From Lobosporangium transversale (taxonomy: Eukaryota; Mortierellomycota; Mortierellomycetes; Mortierellales; Mortierellaceae): a stretch of DNA of 64,000 nucleotides. Numbering within the stretch: position 1 is the first letter of the stretch; each line of letters opens with the position of its first letter. Below, in pieces: positions 46,387-59,038 of the stretch. Under the pieces are notes generated by a model that worked only from the letters and a program-made list of their open reading frames with translations, ran no database searches and was not told the DNA's origin. The stretch spans positions 268,744 to 332,743 of the forward strand of contig NW_019029025.1 in assembly GCF_002105155.1 (NCBI RefSeq). The letters are read 5' to 3'. The position numbers and the translations under genes were made by a program.

Positions 46387-47331
46387 ATGATCATGAGATT
46401 TATCTCATATATGGTGGTTGCCTTATTGGCGGTTTCGACACATCATATTCAACTTGTGGAAGCTGGAAGTTATTCGCTAACAGCGCCTACAGGGGCAACA
46501 CGTTGGGTACCAGGTCAACAAGGTCTTGTCAGTATTGAGTCCACTGAAAAGGCAAAGTCTGCTACACCTACGAATGATCGCCTTTTGACGATTACTCTTC
46601 GTTATTACAAGAACATTTTTCAACCGGCTGAACTCGTGGCGACGATTAAAGATCACACCCAACTATTGATTCCTTTCAATTCAACAGCAACTCAAGTGAA
46701 GTTGGACATTATAGATTTCGTAGTTCCAACGACTGTCAATCCTGGGTCGGATTATTTTGTACGACTTTCAAGAAACGATGGATTCTTTGATCGAGAAAAT
46801 GTGGATACGGACCGGTTCCAAATCCTTGCGCCATCTACTCCAGGTAAGGAGTTAAAAAAGGAAAAGAAAAAGATCGACTCTTTTTTTTTTGTTCATATTT
46901 TATATTACGCGGTTACCATAAGTTTTCGTTATCTCTAACCCTCACTTGTTTTATTATTAATGATTATATCTAAAAAAAAAGGAACGACATCACCTGGTGT
47001 TCCAGGTACGACAACAACAGCAGCAACCACCACAGTAGCTGTCACTACTACGCTTGTTGTTACAACCCCCACAGCAGGACCTTCGCCTACGTTGCCAGCA
47101 GGTCAAACCTGTAACGATATTAAGGAGCAATGTGCGGCTCAAGGCCGCGTCTATGAGGAATCGACTGCAAATACACCTTGTGCTTGTGGAGCCACATTAG
47201 TGGTACCAACAGTTGTTGGAAGTGGATCTCCTGGAAGCATTAAAGCGAACGTCAAGAGCACATTCCAGAGTACAGGAGGTCCCACTGCTGCGTTGGCGGT
47301 TTTATTACTGGTTGTGATGACATTGTTTTAA
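46387..47331 (+). CDS. GPI-anchored cell-wall protein, KRE9/KNH-like
   Basis: Secreted surface protein. Exons 46387-46843 and 46982-47331 give 268 aa. Residues ~1-26 are a signal peptide (MVVALLAVSTHHIQLVEAG). Residues ~27-150 look like the Ig-like KRE9/KNH1 fold: SLTAPTGATRWVPGQQG, LTITLRYYK, VNPGSDYFVRLSRNDGFF. A Thr/Pro/Val-rich linker (GTTTTAATTTVAVTTT) follows, then a four-Cys segment (CNDIKEQC ... CACG). The C-terminus has a small-residue omega region (GSGSPGS) and a final hydrophobic stretch (AALAVLLLVVMTLF), the GPI signal. The intron acceptor follows a run of nine A. Exact wall function cannot be stated. Confidence 0.8.
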
Positions 47332-47540
47332 AAAACAAACAAAAAAAAAATACTTAGACTAGTACAAAAATATCTACATAATTCACCGTTAAAATCCCCG
47401 TACGCTTACATCAAATACATCAAACACATGCACATGATACAGGGGTTGTAGATCATCATGGTTTTTTAGATTTTAGTGTCGATCATGCTAAAATTGAATA
47501 GGTTATCGTAAACGCACACAGTATTTAAGCAAACATGTTT

Positions 47541-47573
<33 letters not shown>

Positions 47574-47684
47574 GTCGCCACCAAATGAAGATTGAAGACC
47601 GTCAATGCAAATATGGCTATTTGATCATCTCGTAGTCCCATGGTTTTAAACAGCTGTTAGACTCTATAGAATTAATTCATTTAT
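47332..47684. other. 3' flanks of convergent genes
   Basis: AT-rich spacer with a poly-A run at 47541-47571 between the wall-protein stop and the SET-protein stop. No gene seen. Confidence 0.5.
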
Positions 47685-48239
47685 TCAGTCACTCTCTGAA
47701 TCTGAGAATTGCAGTCGGGCAAGGAACGAGTCTACCGTCCCGTCTTCGAGGTCAGATAACATAGTCCGGTCCGATCTGAGGCTGCCTGATGCATCATCGC
47801 AACCATCTTTGCTGTTGTTACCATTCTGCTTCTGATTCTTGTCCTGACATAGGTGGTCCTCCATATTAGGGAACCAAAGGTTAGGTCCATAAGAAATACA
47901 AAGTTCTTCATTAGGTTGGATCTCTCGGAGAGTAGTGTATCGGATCAATTTGTTATTGAAATCTCGCTGAAATCCTACATTTGGCATATTGGAATGGTTG
48001 AACATACTTCCAAGGCCCAATGCAAGAGCCATGCTGCCCTTCTTCCATCGATATGTATAATGATCCAATTGAGTGTATTGACCATGTTGAGAATATTCTT
48101 CTGAAGGGAACAATAAAACAGGAGAAATATCAATGACTGTCCGTGCAGGGATCAAGGTCCGAGTGATCACGCCACGACCTTTTGCGCCACATTCTTGGAT
48201 GTAGAGGGTGCTTTGATTGAACAATTGAACAGCGTCCAT
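47685..48239 (-). CDS. small SET-domain protein, candidate methyltransferase
   Basis: Single-exon gene, 184 aa. It carries a compact SET domain: GAKGRGVITRTLIPARTVI (N-terminal strand with the GxG SAM loop), MFNHSNMPNV (canonical NHSCxPN with Asn for Cys) and EIQPNEELCISYGP (ELxxxYG). No pre- or post-SET Cys clusters are present. The C-terminal ~50 residues are polar and acidic (SDLEDGTVDSFLARLQFSDS). It may modify a non-histone substrate; that is inference. It is transcribed away from the TCF25 gene; the two starts are 383 bp apart and probably share a promoter region. Confidence 0.85.
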   Translation of the reverse strand: MDAVQLFNQSTLYIQECGAKGRGVITRTLIPARTVIDISPVLLFPSEEYSQHGQYTQLDHYTYRWKKGSMALALGLGSMFNHSNMPNVGFQRDFNNKLIRYTTLREIQPNEELCISYGPNLWFPNMEDHLCQDKNQKQNGNNSKDGCDDASGSLRSDRTMLSDLEDGTVDSFLARLQFSDSESD

Positions 48240-48621
48240 ATTTTTTTCCTTTCAAGCCATATGATTGTAATGAAGAGAGGGATGATGGTGATATAACTCT
48301 TTATCACGATATTAAGGATATTAAGGGAACAAGTATTTGGACAAAGGTGTAATATAGAGATATCGATGAGATCCGACAAAAAAACAAAAACATTCAACTT
48401 TCCTGGCAGTGTAATGAACGCAGTCACATTTGGCTCCTCCAGAAGCTCCATTCTGATCAGCGCCCGTACTTTCTCCAGTCCACATTCTCATTCTCCTCTC
48501 TTTCCCTTTCTCTGCTTACGCCGCAGCAAAACTGGCTCAACTCCATCAATAGACTATTTAAACCCTACTTCGACACGTTCTCGCTTTTTTTTTTTTTTTT
48601 TTTTTTTTTTTTCTACTCACC

Positions 48622-48916
48622 ATGTCAAGCCGCGCCATGAAAAATCTACTCCGCGATTCCAACGGACCTGCGCCATTAAAGGAAGTCCTCGACAATAATA
48701 GCAAGTCTACAAACAAAGAAAACAATAATCGACATGATCAGACAGGCGCTGCAAAGGATAGGAGGAGCCTCAACGACGATAGCAACCGTGACGTGTCTGA
48801 TAATGAAGAAGACGAAGAAGAAGAAGGGGAGGACGACTATGATATCAAAAGACCGCCAGCTAGGAACTTGTTTGCTTTGGTAAAGATGGCTTTAGATAAA
48901 TAATCCTAAGGAAAGG

Positions 48917-48947
<31 letters not shown>

Positions 48948-50795
48948 AGTCTTAGAAGCTGCATGTCTTAACTTATTTGTTTATTGTTCCTTCATCTATA
49001 TTAAAGCTGATTGAAAACGACCAAGAGAGCGACTCGGCGTCCGAGGATGAAGAAAAGCAACCAGAGGTAGATTGCTCAATTGGGTTTTGGCTTTCAGTTT
49101 TTGGAGCATCTTGATCTTTCTTGGTGAATCTAATTTTTTTGTTTTCTTTTGGCTAGGTCCTTACCCCGGTTGTCACGACCTCTAATAAAAAGAAGAACAA
49201 GAAAAAGAAGAAAAAGGCAGCAGATGCCTCTGAGAACCCATTCGATGCTCTGAAAGAAGTACAGGAAGATAATGCCACTAACAGCGATCAGGAGAAACAG
49301 AAACGGCAAAGCACTAATGTACAGAGCTCAATACCCAAAACCAAGAACAAAAACAAAAAGAAGGGTAAAGCTGTTGCCAAGTCCGTTGAGGATATGAGCA
49401 TTGAAGAATTTGAAAAAAGTCTAGAGCAGATGAACAAACAGTAAGTATTTAAGTGCCTAGGGTATCAGATGTAGGGGAAAAAAATAATAATTAAACTTTC
49501 CTTCCTTTATCGTCTCTAATTTATATAAAATAGACTAGGGTCTGCTACATCAGGTGCTGGATCATCTCAACAACCTGCTGTTACACCTCTAAAGCAACTC
49601 TTGGCTGTGGATACACGTTTCTTGGATGCAGATGCAGAAATGAAAAAGATGTTTGGAGCTCGTGTCGTTAATTCAGAGATTAAGGACCGTCGCTATGCTA
49701 AAGTGGCAAAGAGGTCTCTTCTGGCGCAACCCAGAAACACATGGCCTGTCCGCAAGGCTTCTGGGTTGAGCATGGAGATCGTGGATACTGATCAAAAAGA
49801 GAACGTGACAACATTCAAGATTGTTCATTCAGAGTACTATCAAAAAACACAACTCAAGTTCTTGGCGGCTGTTGCATCTTATGGTAAAGCTAGAGAGCTA
49901 CATTACTATGTTTTATTGTTCGAACAATTTACAAGAAAGAAGGATAAAAACTTTTTTAATGCTTTAATTTTATTTTATTCTTTTCTTAGATCCGAATAAT
50001 TTGGTGGCGCTTCTCCGGGAGAGTCCTTTCCACATCGATAGTTTGCTCCAGCTTTCAGAGGTTAGCAGACATAATGGCGATAATGCTCTTGCAGGCGAAT
50101 TCATCGGTATAGAAGGATAGACTTCAATGTGTCGAAAGCTTGTACAAGAAATGCTTTGCTTCGAAAGACATTCCTAATATTTATTTTACTTTGACGCTAT
50201 CTCTATATAGAACAAGCACTTTTTGCCTTTGAAAAGAGCTTTCACAGTTTGTTTAATATTGCATCAGGATCAGTGCGTTTGAGTTTCATGGAAGTCGAGA
50301 ACCGATCATTTTTCCTCGCCCTTCATCGCCACATTCAGTTTTTGGGCCGACGTGGTTGTTGGAGGACAGCATTTGAATTCAACAAACTGCTTCTCAGCCT
50401 TGATCCCGTATATGATGAGCTTGGATCGCTGCTATCCATTGACTTTTATTCTTTGAAGGCGCATGAATACACATATATGGTGAAGTTATACGAAAGATTG
50501 AAGGAGGATCATGGGCTTGATCGTATGCCCAACTTTTTGTATTCCATCGCAATGGCTCACTTTCATATGGAGTCTGCACAAGGGGATACTACTCACCAGC
50601 AGAGTTCTGAGATGCTGCAGAGATCTATCATCATGTTCCCGACAGCAGTTCTTCTTTTGGCGGACCAAGGCAACTTCAGCGTGGATGCAGAAACAGCAGG
50701 CGAGCCAGCATTTTATCCTGCACAAGAGTATGAGAAGTTCTATAGGTTGCAGTTTATTAGAGGATGATATTATCGTTTTCCATGGTAATAACTGT

Positions 50796-50839
<44 letters not shown>

Positions 50840-52117
50840 TTCTCAACTTTTTAGTCTTCCCAAGGTCCTAGATCTCTATATCAATCTCTTTGTGTTGAGA
50901 AATCATGCTCTTTGGAAAGAACCTGAAGTAAGAAAAAAAAAAGACGCAGTTGATGCGCTTGTTTGACAATGGCGAATTGTAGATGTCAGTTCTATTTTTT
51001 TTTAACTATGCCCATTATTCATTTTTTTTTTTTTTTTTTTTTTTTTCAATAGGTAATCTCATGGCTCAAATCCAACATTAAAGTCTGTGTTCAATCACGC
51101 TTCAAGAATCAAAATGATCCTGATGTTAAGGATGCCGAAGTTCTTCTTTCAAAATACAAGACCGCTGCTACAAAGACTAAAGCTCCTTTAAGCTACAGCT
51201 TCGATGGGACATTAGAGTCCGATGCGCCCGAGTTTTCAGCTTTGCAGCAATCGTCCTCATCTCCATCTAATCCTTATGCTATTTCGCTTCGAGTGTGTCG
51301 ACATGTCTTGGTTTCAGAGTACAATGCACTTGCACGTTTTTTGCCACAGGAGATTGTTACTGCTACGTCACATATGTATGACCCTTTGCCACCCCCAGGA
51401 TCTCGAAATGTATATGAGGAACGATTTGAGGCGCAACGACGTTCAGGTGGATTGATGGGTGGCGCTCGCGACGCTGCACAGAGTGTCTTGGAAGAGGTTG
51501 TCCGTCGACTACGAGCGGGCGGATTACCTGACCTTCGAGGAAACAATGCTGGTGCTGGTGGTGAAGCTGGAGAGCTGCAGGAGGCACAGCTAAGGCAGAT
51601 AGCGGATGCAGTTCAAATGCTGAGAGCAAGGATCGGGACCCATGCTCAGCCCGATGGAGCTCTTCCTGGTGCTTTCCCAGGTCAGACGCCACCGTTGGAA
51701 GCAACTGCAGCTACACCAGATACAGCTGTGGATGATGCAGCTACAGCTTCCACAGCAACAGCAGAGGATGCTCAAGAGAATGCCAGTGGCCCGCACGACA
51801 GAGCAGGAGACAATATGGCGGAGAGAGCAGCTGGAGACCTAGCCGAAAATGTATCTGTGCTTCAGTCATTGACAGAAGTGATGCGTTTGCTTGGATTTGG
51901 GCCAAGGGGTCAGGCTACAGGCGGTGAGAATATCACTAATACCGAGATGCCACCATTAACACACCAAGAAACACAAGAACTAGTGAATTCTATGTTAGGA
52001 GGACTGGAGAGTGGCGACGAGGAGTATTACACGGATGACGATGAAGACGAAGATCGGGCATTCGGCTCCGATGGCAATGATGGCTGGGAGCCATATGATC
52101 CAGCAGCTTACGAATAA
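48622..52117 (+). CDS. TCF25: TCF25/Rqc1 ribosome quality-control protein
   Basis: Homologue of TCF25 (Nulp1) and yeast Rqc1, a subunit of the complex that ubiquitinates nascent chains on stalled 60S subunits. Exons 48622-48879, 49007-49066, 49157-49440, 49534-49883, 49990-50106, 50211-50727, 50855-50927, 51053-52117, total 907 aa. Conserved stretches: MSSRAMKNLL start, basic KKKNKKKKKK tract, RFLDADAEMKKMFGARVV, NTWPVRKASGLSMEI, FKIVHSEYYQKTQLKFLAAV, LLRESPFHIDSLLQLSE, FMEVENRSFFLALHRHIQFL, RGCWRTAFEFNKLLLSLDP and NHALWKEPE. The acidic C-terminus (DEEYYTDDDEDED) ends in WEPYDPAAYE. The donor of exon 6 (50727/GTATGA) is the only one consistent with phase; that short junction is less certain. 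Poly-T runs precede the acceptors of exons 7 and 8. Confidence 0.93.
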
Positions 52118-52223
52118 ATAGGTAGCATTTTTTTTTTTTTTTTTTTTTTTTTTGAAAAAGCGAGCAATTGATGTAGTTTATTGGACAAAGGACCATCCTT
52201 TTTAAATGTTGTCAAGTCTGATT

Positions 52224-54947
52224 TCAATTCTGGCTTTGATTCTGACCATGGTTCTGACTCTGAATCTGACTGTGACTCTGGTCTTGATGAGTACTACTGG
52301 AGGAGGAAGCGTGTCCATCTTCTGTTTCATGATGGCTCGGTTGAGTTGAATGGTTAGCACTGCTCGTGCTATTTGCGTCGCTTGTGGTAGTAGCAACAAC
52401 ACCTTCCATTTCCACCTGCATTCTTGAGCCTTTGCCCTTTCTCACAATCAGCACATTCTCCATGGGTGCATCTGTCCCTGCTACGGCTGCTGCAGCCGCT
52501 TCGACCAAAATAGGCTGTAAGATACGTCGCCGAGCATTGATGAACCAATTACTGATTTGGTTCATTGATAGCTGAGTTGCTTCGGAAAGACGCATCTTTT
52601 CTTCTTCTGTGGGATAGGGGTGAATGGCATTTTGAACGAGCCATGATTTCAAAACGGATGTCACAGATTTGGGAAGATTTCCTCGACGTTTCCTGTTGGA
52701 ATCAAGATTATTAGTGTTATTATTACTATTGTTATTACTGCTTTGGTTGTTATTGCCATTGGCGTTACTGTTGACTCCAGTAGCACTAGTGTTGTTTGTG
52801 TCGTTGGCATTAAGCTCTGTAGAGGTTGGGGCAGGGGCGTAGGTGCTATTGCTGTTGCTACTAGCAGTGCCGATGGCATTTTTAGAGTCATATGTATGTC
52901 CTAAATCGGCTGAAGGTGATCGTGATCTTCCCGAGGGTGGCGCCGCAGTAGCAGTAGCATAGGATGCGGGCTTCACCGGGGTGGGGTGAGGTAAAGGCTC
53001 CAAATTATGTGGGTGTCTAGGTGATGGCATCACCTGATGGTGGCGATGGCTGTAATGATGCTGTTGTGGAGACATCTCGAAGCGAGAGGAAGAGGTGCTA
53101 CCGCGATGGATCTGACTCGATGATCGATTCGAAGCTGATCCTGCTCCAACTTCATGGGAGAGTGGTTGATAGGATGATCGCTGTTGGTAATTATGAGATT
53201 GATACTGCTGAGATTGCGAATGTGAATATCCTGAAGCAGACACAGAGGTTGAGGAAGGTTCTCTTGACCTAGGTGACGAGGAAGTAGAAGATGGCCCCGA
53301 TGAATGTATACCATTTGATGTCAATGGCGATGGTAATAGTCCATATGATCCACCGTCGGTGTGTGAAGGCTTCGTGGAGCCCTGTTCAAGCCTAGATCCT
53401 CCACCAGCACCTCCACCTCCTCTGGATCTAGAATGATCCATTGAGGATGATTGTAGCCGTGAATGATATGGATCATGACTCTGATTCTGATTTTGCTGAT
53501 AGTTTTGTAAAGACCGAGGAAATGATTGTTGCTGATGATGTTCACGATGCTGATATGAAGAGGACTGCCGTTGTGATGGTATTAGTTCATCCTCTCGAGA
53601 ACGAGCTTCTGGCGTCTCTTTATTGATTGATGTGTCAAAAGGAGTATGAATAAATGAAGGAGAAGACGTAGGGGAAGGTGTATGAGAAGTGACATAAGTT
53701 GTTCTGTTTGTCATTCCTGCTGTCACAGCAGCAGCAGCGGCAGCAGATGTTGTTCTAGAGTGTTGCCTAGTTAAAATCCTACGATCCTGCTCCTTAGGAT
53801 CATCAAGGAACTGGTCACGACCCAAATGATATGATGAAGTGGATTGCTGTTCATAATTTGCATGGTCTCCAACTTCAGTCTGTTGCCTTGAGCGATACTG
53901 TCCTTTTGATTGCGCATGTGTCTGACTCTGATAGTTACTCTGCTCTCCAGCATTGCTGTTATCGTGAACTGGATAATCATATGGACGAGGTCGACTCCGA
54001 CTAGATTTGATAGATGATAAACTTTTGGAAGTGCTGAGAGTTTGTTGTTGAGGATGTAAAGGAGGTAGTGATGGGTGGTGGTGATGATGGTGATGATGAT
54101 GATAATAGTATGTCGTCCTAGTATCGGGGACTTTGCTGTTGCCCCTGTCCCTGTCCCTGTCCGAATCCAAGTTCATCTCCAGCTCTGATTCTCGTTCCAG
54201 TTCTAATTCTCTTTCACGTTCCTTCTTTTCGAGATTGCGGGTGTATCTGACGAGCTCCCACCAAAGAAGACTGTTTTGTTGCAACATTCGCTGAACCTTT
54301 TTACGATGCATATCCACTCTTGCGGGCGACAAGGTCTTTGCTAGGACATCGATTGAGGATGATGAGTTGGAAGAATAGGATGAAGGAGGAGATATGAAGG
54401 ATGATGACGATGATAGTGAAGAAGCCGAAGGGATATCGTTTCTAGACTTCTTCTTGATATCAACCATAGGTAATGGAGATAATGATAATGAAGGCTCTCT
54501 TTGGTTCCGGTTCTCACTATCCACAATAGAAGCAAAGCCAGCATTATTGTTGCTGTCATGTTTGTCAATGTTCTCTTGCATTTCTACATCCATGTGTATA
54601 TCTTCATCAGCTTCTTTTTCCATCTCATTTCCCTTTTCCTGTTGCTTTCTTTCCTCCATACGTCTCCCATCATCTTCAGCTTGCTGTGAATGAGTTGAGG
54701 ATTTTAACGAGGACGAGGGGTGTGGGTGTTGACGAGAAGTAGGATGAGTAGGACCAATAGTCTCTGTTATCTCTGCTGCTGCCTCTATCCCTGTCCCTGC
54801 CTCCAGTTCCGATGAGACTGTTAACCCTGAATGGTTCGGAGAGGCAGTCGTAACATGTGCGGAATCGTATCTGGAGGAGAAAACAGAGTTGGAGGGGCTG
54901 AGTTCGTTGAAGAGGACAATGGGCACAAAGGCCATTCGTTGTAGCAT
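52224..54947 (-). CDS. TALE-class homeobox transcription factor
   Basis: Single long exon, 907 aa from the ATG at 54945-54947. The homeodomain lies near the C-terminus (~745-808): RKRRGNLPKSVTSVLKSWLV, IHPYPTEEEKMRLSEATQLS, NQISNWFINARRR. The three-residue loop extension with PYP and the WFINARRR third helix identify the TALE/KN class. The rest is low complexity: Ser, Gln, Asn, an eight-or-more His run from a GATGGT microsatellite near 54075-54110, and a poly-Ala run after the homeodomain. A short coiled region (YTRNLEKKERERELELERE) precedes the poly-His. Such factors control development in fungi, but the target is unknown. A CT-rich promoter tract lies at 55201-55247 on the coding strand. 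Confidence 0.9.
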   Translation of the reverse strand: MLQRMAFVPIVLFNELSPSNSVFSSRYDSAHVTTASPNHSGLTVSSELEAGTGIEAAAEITETIGPTHPTSRQHPHPSSSLKSSTHSQQAEDDGRRMEERKQQEKGNEMEKEADEDIHMDVEMQENIDKHDSNNNAGFASIVDSENRNQREPSLSLSPLPMVDIKKKSRNDIPSASSLSSSSSFISPPSSYSSNSSSSIDVLAKTLSPARVDMHRKKVQRMLQQNSLLWWELVRYTRNLEKKERERELELERESELEMNLDSDRDRDRGNSKVPDTRTTYYYHHHHHHHHHPSLPPLHPQQQTLSTSKSLSSIKSSRSRPRPYDYPVHDNSNAGEQSNYQSQTHAQSKGQYRSRQQTEVGDHANYEQQSTSSYHLGRDQFLDDPKEQDRRILTRQHSRTTSAAAAAAVTAGMTNRTTYVTSHTPSPTSSPSFIHTPFDTSINKETPEARSREDELIPSQRQSSSYQHREHHQQQSFPRSLQNYQQNQNQSHDPYHSRLQSSSMDHSRSRGGGGAGGGSRLEQGSTKPSHTDGGSYGLLPSPLTSNGIHSSGPSSTSSSPRSREPSSTSVSASGYSHSQSQQYQSHNYQQRSSYQPLSHEVGAGSASNRSSSQIHRGSTSSSRFEMSPQQHHYSHRHHQVMPSPRHPHNLEPLPHPTPVKPASYATATAAPPSGRSRSPSADLGHTYDSKNAIGTASSNSNSTYAPAPTSTELNANDTNNTSATGVNSNANGNNNQSSNNNSNNNTNNLDSNRKRRGNLPKSVTSVLKSWLVQNAIHPYPTEEEKMRLSEATQLSMNQISNWFINARRRILQPILVEAAAAAVAGTDAPMENVLIVRKGKGSRMQVEMEGVVATTTSDANSTSSANHSTQPSHHETEDGHASSSSSTHQDQSHSQIQSQNHGQNQSQN

Positions 54948-55203
54948 TGGATCAGATGAGACTGAGACTGACTGACAAGGAGCACAAAGTGACAGGTGTT
55001 TCAAAATGTGTGAAGGTGAGAGAAAAAGTGACAGGGATGTCTGGTCCAGTGAGATGTCAAATGTCAGAATCCGAGAAGGTTGCAGTAATAATAAGCAGAG
55101 ATGAGTATTTTCAAGTCCAAAGAAAAAACATTTATGTATTGAGCTAAGAGTGGACAATAATATGAATTATAAAAGGTGATGAGCAATAAAGGATGAGTAG
55201 AAG

Positions 55204-55242
<39 letters not shown>

Positions 55243-56200
55243 GAGAGAATAAAAAAGAGGAATGAAAGTAACGGACGATCTAGTTGAAAGAAAAAAGCAA
55301 TAATAAATCATTAGGATGGAGATGCGCGATTTTTTTTTTTATATATTTCTGACATTGTCCGTAGTGGGACTCATGCCCGGACTGAAGACGACCTTACTGG
55401 TGAAAAAAAATGCCGCATTTCCAATTGATTCAAAATATGAAATAGATGGGCAAAAATTTTATGTTCAAAACCGTAAGACTAAAGCCCAAATTCTGTTTAT
55501 GAAATAATGAAATAATGGGCTAGTAAAATGATGTCGATATATTAAAATGTCTAAAATACATACTAATTCAATTAGATTTTGACATTGACGTCCTCGCCCG
55601 AGGGTGTCAGGGGGTGTGAAGATCAAAAAAGATAGCAATTGGCGGGTAAGATACATCTTCGCCAATAGATAATAAACAATAAACATGGCATTAGGGCTGA
55701 GGTTGTCTCATAACCCTTGCGCTTGAAGATATCGAGCTCTCCCATAGAAACGTCAAGAATACCGAAACTTGTCTTTACTCTTACTGAAGTACAATAGCCT
55801 AAGCTGCTGATGCTAAACTAAACATTTGTTTCAGCTGGAGATTTTTTTTGCTTTTGTGCTTTTTCTTTTATTATACCACACTTGATTGTGCACTTCAAGA
55901 TTCTCATGAGAGAACCCATCTGAATATCTTTTTGACACGAAGTTTGTATCCCTTTAAATAAGTCAACAAGCCGTGTTTAATTTATTTAATCAGCATTGAT
56001 TACAATACCCCATCAATCTTCGCTTTACAAAAAATCAATATATTCATGCACAAATATTTATATATATATTTACGTCTCTGAGGATTGTCGAGCGAGCATG
56101 AGGTTTAGCCACTCTTCTTTAAAACTACCATAACAAAACCTGTCAAAAAAAAAAAAAAAAAAAAAAAAAAAGTTATCTTTATCTATGCCTAAGACAGATT
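54948..56200. other. intergenic, no gene
   Basis: GA-rich tract at 55201-55247 (CT-rich in the sense of the homeobox gene) marks its promoter. The rest is AT-rich, with a poly-A run at 56143-56171 near the 3' end of the next gene. Small frames such as 55316-55507 lack support. Confidence 0.5.
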
Positions 56201-59005
56201 CTAATCGGCCGTACGCACTTCGGCCTTATTCAGGTTTGCTTGCTTTTCCAAAGCCAAGAGTTGCTCCTGAAGATCATTGATTCGTGTTTGCAGCTTAATT
56301 TCCATTTCAGTCAACTCTGAATGTCTATATTGCTGTTGCTGTTGCGGTTGCTGTTGTGATGGGTTCCTTTGAGCTTCTGGTTCTGGTCTCCAGGCCACCT
56401 GTTCATTCAACCACCCATCTCTTGTATTTCGATATTGTTGATGGCGTTCCTCTCTCTCAGTCAGCCATGCCCACATGACATCCTCTTGGTTCCTCATGTA
56501 CATCTCCTCTGCCTCAAAAGCATCCAGCTCTGCCTCTCTTGAGCGCCGCGTCCTTGATGCCCCAGATCCAGCTGGAGACGACTTTGTAAATGCAGATGAC
56601 ATAGCATAGCTATCGTGATAGTTTGGAGGAGGAGGAGGAGGATGATGATATGGATGCCGAGCGTTGTTCTGGATCCTTTCGATTTGAGAGCTGACATTGG
56701 AAATTTGAAACGAGATATAAATGTTGACCAACATGACGACCACCAAGATCAAGATGAACGTCAAGTATGAGACTGCACCCTGATCCCACTCCATGGCTTT
56801 CGATAACGTAGACCAGACGCTTGTCGAGGAACGTGATGATGATGACAAGCCAGCTGCTGAACCATTGACCTTTAACTGGGAATCACCTCCTTTGGTTTCT
56901 TGTTCTGAGCGAAGAGAGCCATCTGATCTCAAGTTTGGAGACTGCCCTCCTTCTTTCCCCTTTCCGTACTCCTTGGATGGCGGTCCAAGTGCAGAGGAAG
57001 ATATATTTGTAGACTTTGTTGAAAGTGATGTGCCATCACCAGAACCGCCAAAGCTCTTTGGGTTGGCTGCAATATGTTTGCGTATACACTTGTTCAGCTC
57101 CGTGTAATGAGCCGTTAGTCCTTCTGCTGCACCCTTCTCAATTTGACCCTTGATCCAGCTACTTTTTGTGAATTCAACTCCCCCAGTCACTACTACCTGC
57201 ACTTGAGTTGGACCTGCCCATGTAATACAAGTCCTCACTTTAGTTGTGAAGCATCCCCCAGAGGGAACGTCTGGTGTTGAAGTCGTTGTCACTGTTGTCG
57301 TATACTCATCAAAATTCTTGTGCTCACAGACATCTGTCAGTATAGCTTTTGCAGTCTTGGGACCAATGGGCATACCAAGCCATTTGGTATATCGTGTTGT
57401 TTTTGTTAAAGTATCGTCAGTGGATTTTTGCCAAGGTTCATCCTGAACGTCTGCTCCCTTCATAGCTTCTGAGGTTAAAAAACTTTTGTTAAAGTCTGAG
57501 TCAAAGAGTAGTTTCCATATGGCCCGAACAGTACCAGGGTAGGTTTCTGACATGTAGGTGTTAGAATAATGTCGACCATCCTTTGAGCATCTACACGTAG
57601 TTGGTGTCTGAAAAGAGGATGTAGCTGAAGGTTGAGTGGATGACAATTTCATTTTGGTTCCTCCATTGTCTCCAGTGCGAGTCAAATCTGGTCGCTGCAC
57701 TGAGGAGCCCAAAGGATCATCATCAAATGATGACCGAACAGCCGGAGCCGATTCGCGATCCCCTGTTCCCTCAAACATAGAAGGACGTGGCGGTAGTTCT
57801 GATACTGAGCGTACACGAGGTCTCTTGCCGTTGGTACTATTAGCCGACAGGGAGCCTAGAAGAAAAAAAAAAAAAAAAAAAAAAAAAAAGTCAGTTAGAA
57901 GGCCAGTCAAAAAAGTAGAATGACACAAAAAAAACTATCGATGAAGTTTTACCATTCCGTTGTTCCTCATCAGGATTACCAGGTGCAATAACATCTAAAG
58001 AAACATAAGGCTATGAAAAGTTAATAATTAGGCATGTGGATATGTGAGAAGGAAAAAGAGAGAGAGAAAAAAAGGTATATTGCAATGCACAATAGCTTTG
58101 CCATGAAGTTTAGACTTCCAAAGCGATCATAAAACGTTGGGTAGCAGTCGAATCATTCACCTTTGATCAACTTTCTGACACCTTTTTTAGATCCTCGTCG
58201 ACGAACACCAGTATTACTTGTACCATCATCTTCGCCCCAATAGTCTTCCTTGCCATTGGTTTCATCACCCGTCCAGGTTTGTGAAGCGTTTGAGAAGGAG
58301 CGTCGATGACGATTCTTTCGAGAATCGGTATTGCCTCGAGATGAGATAAATGATTGGGCGTCATTACTATCGTCATCATCATTAACACCGAGAAGAGATC
58401 GGTTCTGACGATGCATGCTATTGCCATTGTTGTTACTGGCTGCACAAGCGTTTGCTGCACAAGGAAATGATTTTCTCCAGGCTGCCATCAACAGATCGTG
58501 AGCGGTATCACGAGAAAGAAACGACGCAAAGAAGTGACCCTTTGTATTAGTCGCAGTAACGATACTGATAGCATTAGGGATCACAAAGGCTGTCATCCTC
58601 TTCTCGATTGCTGTAATCTCGGAGAATGCGATGACTAACTAGATATTAAAATAACCAAAAAAAAAAAAAAAAAAAAAATTGAGAAATCATTGATCCTTGG
58701 TTTGCAATTCATTCGAGAGTTGAGCTGTGATCATATTAAATAATTTACATTGGTGACCCAGCCAAAGATATTGGCATTAAAGCAGACATGATTTTCGCTG
58801 ATGTAAAGGCGACCTTGAACTAGGATTTCTTTCTGTAAGGCACATCCATAATCTATACCAAAGTAAGATGAAGTACAAAATTATCATGAGATGAAAGCCA
58901 AAGAACATACGATATTGACCTCCTTTTTTTGCGTATCAATCAATAGCCTCACTAATGCCAAGAAATAATTGATTGCAAACATTGCTCTTTGGGCCATGCG
59001 CCAGG

Positions 59006-59038
<33 letters not shown>

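Noticed and set aside
55316-55507. Small plus-strand ORF with a hydrophobic start (MEMRDFFFYIFLTLSVVG)
   Set aside because: The hydrophobic part comes from a T-run; no promoter, splice or homology support.
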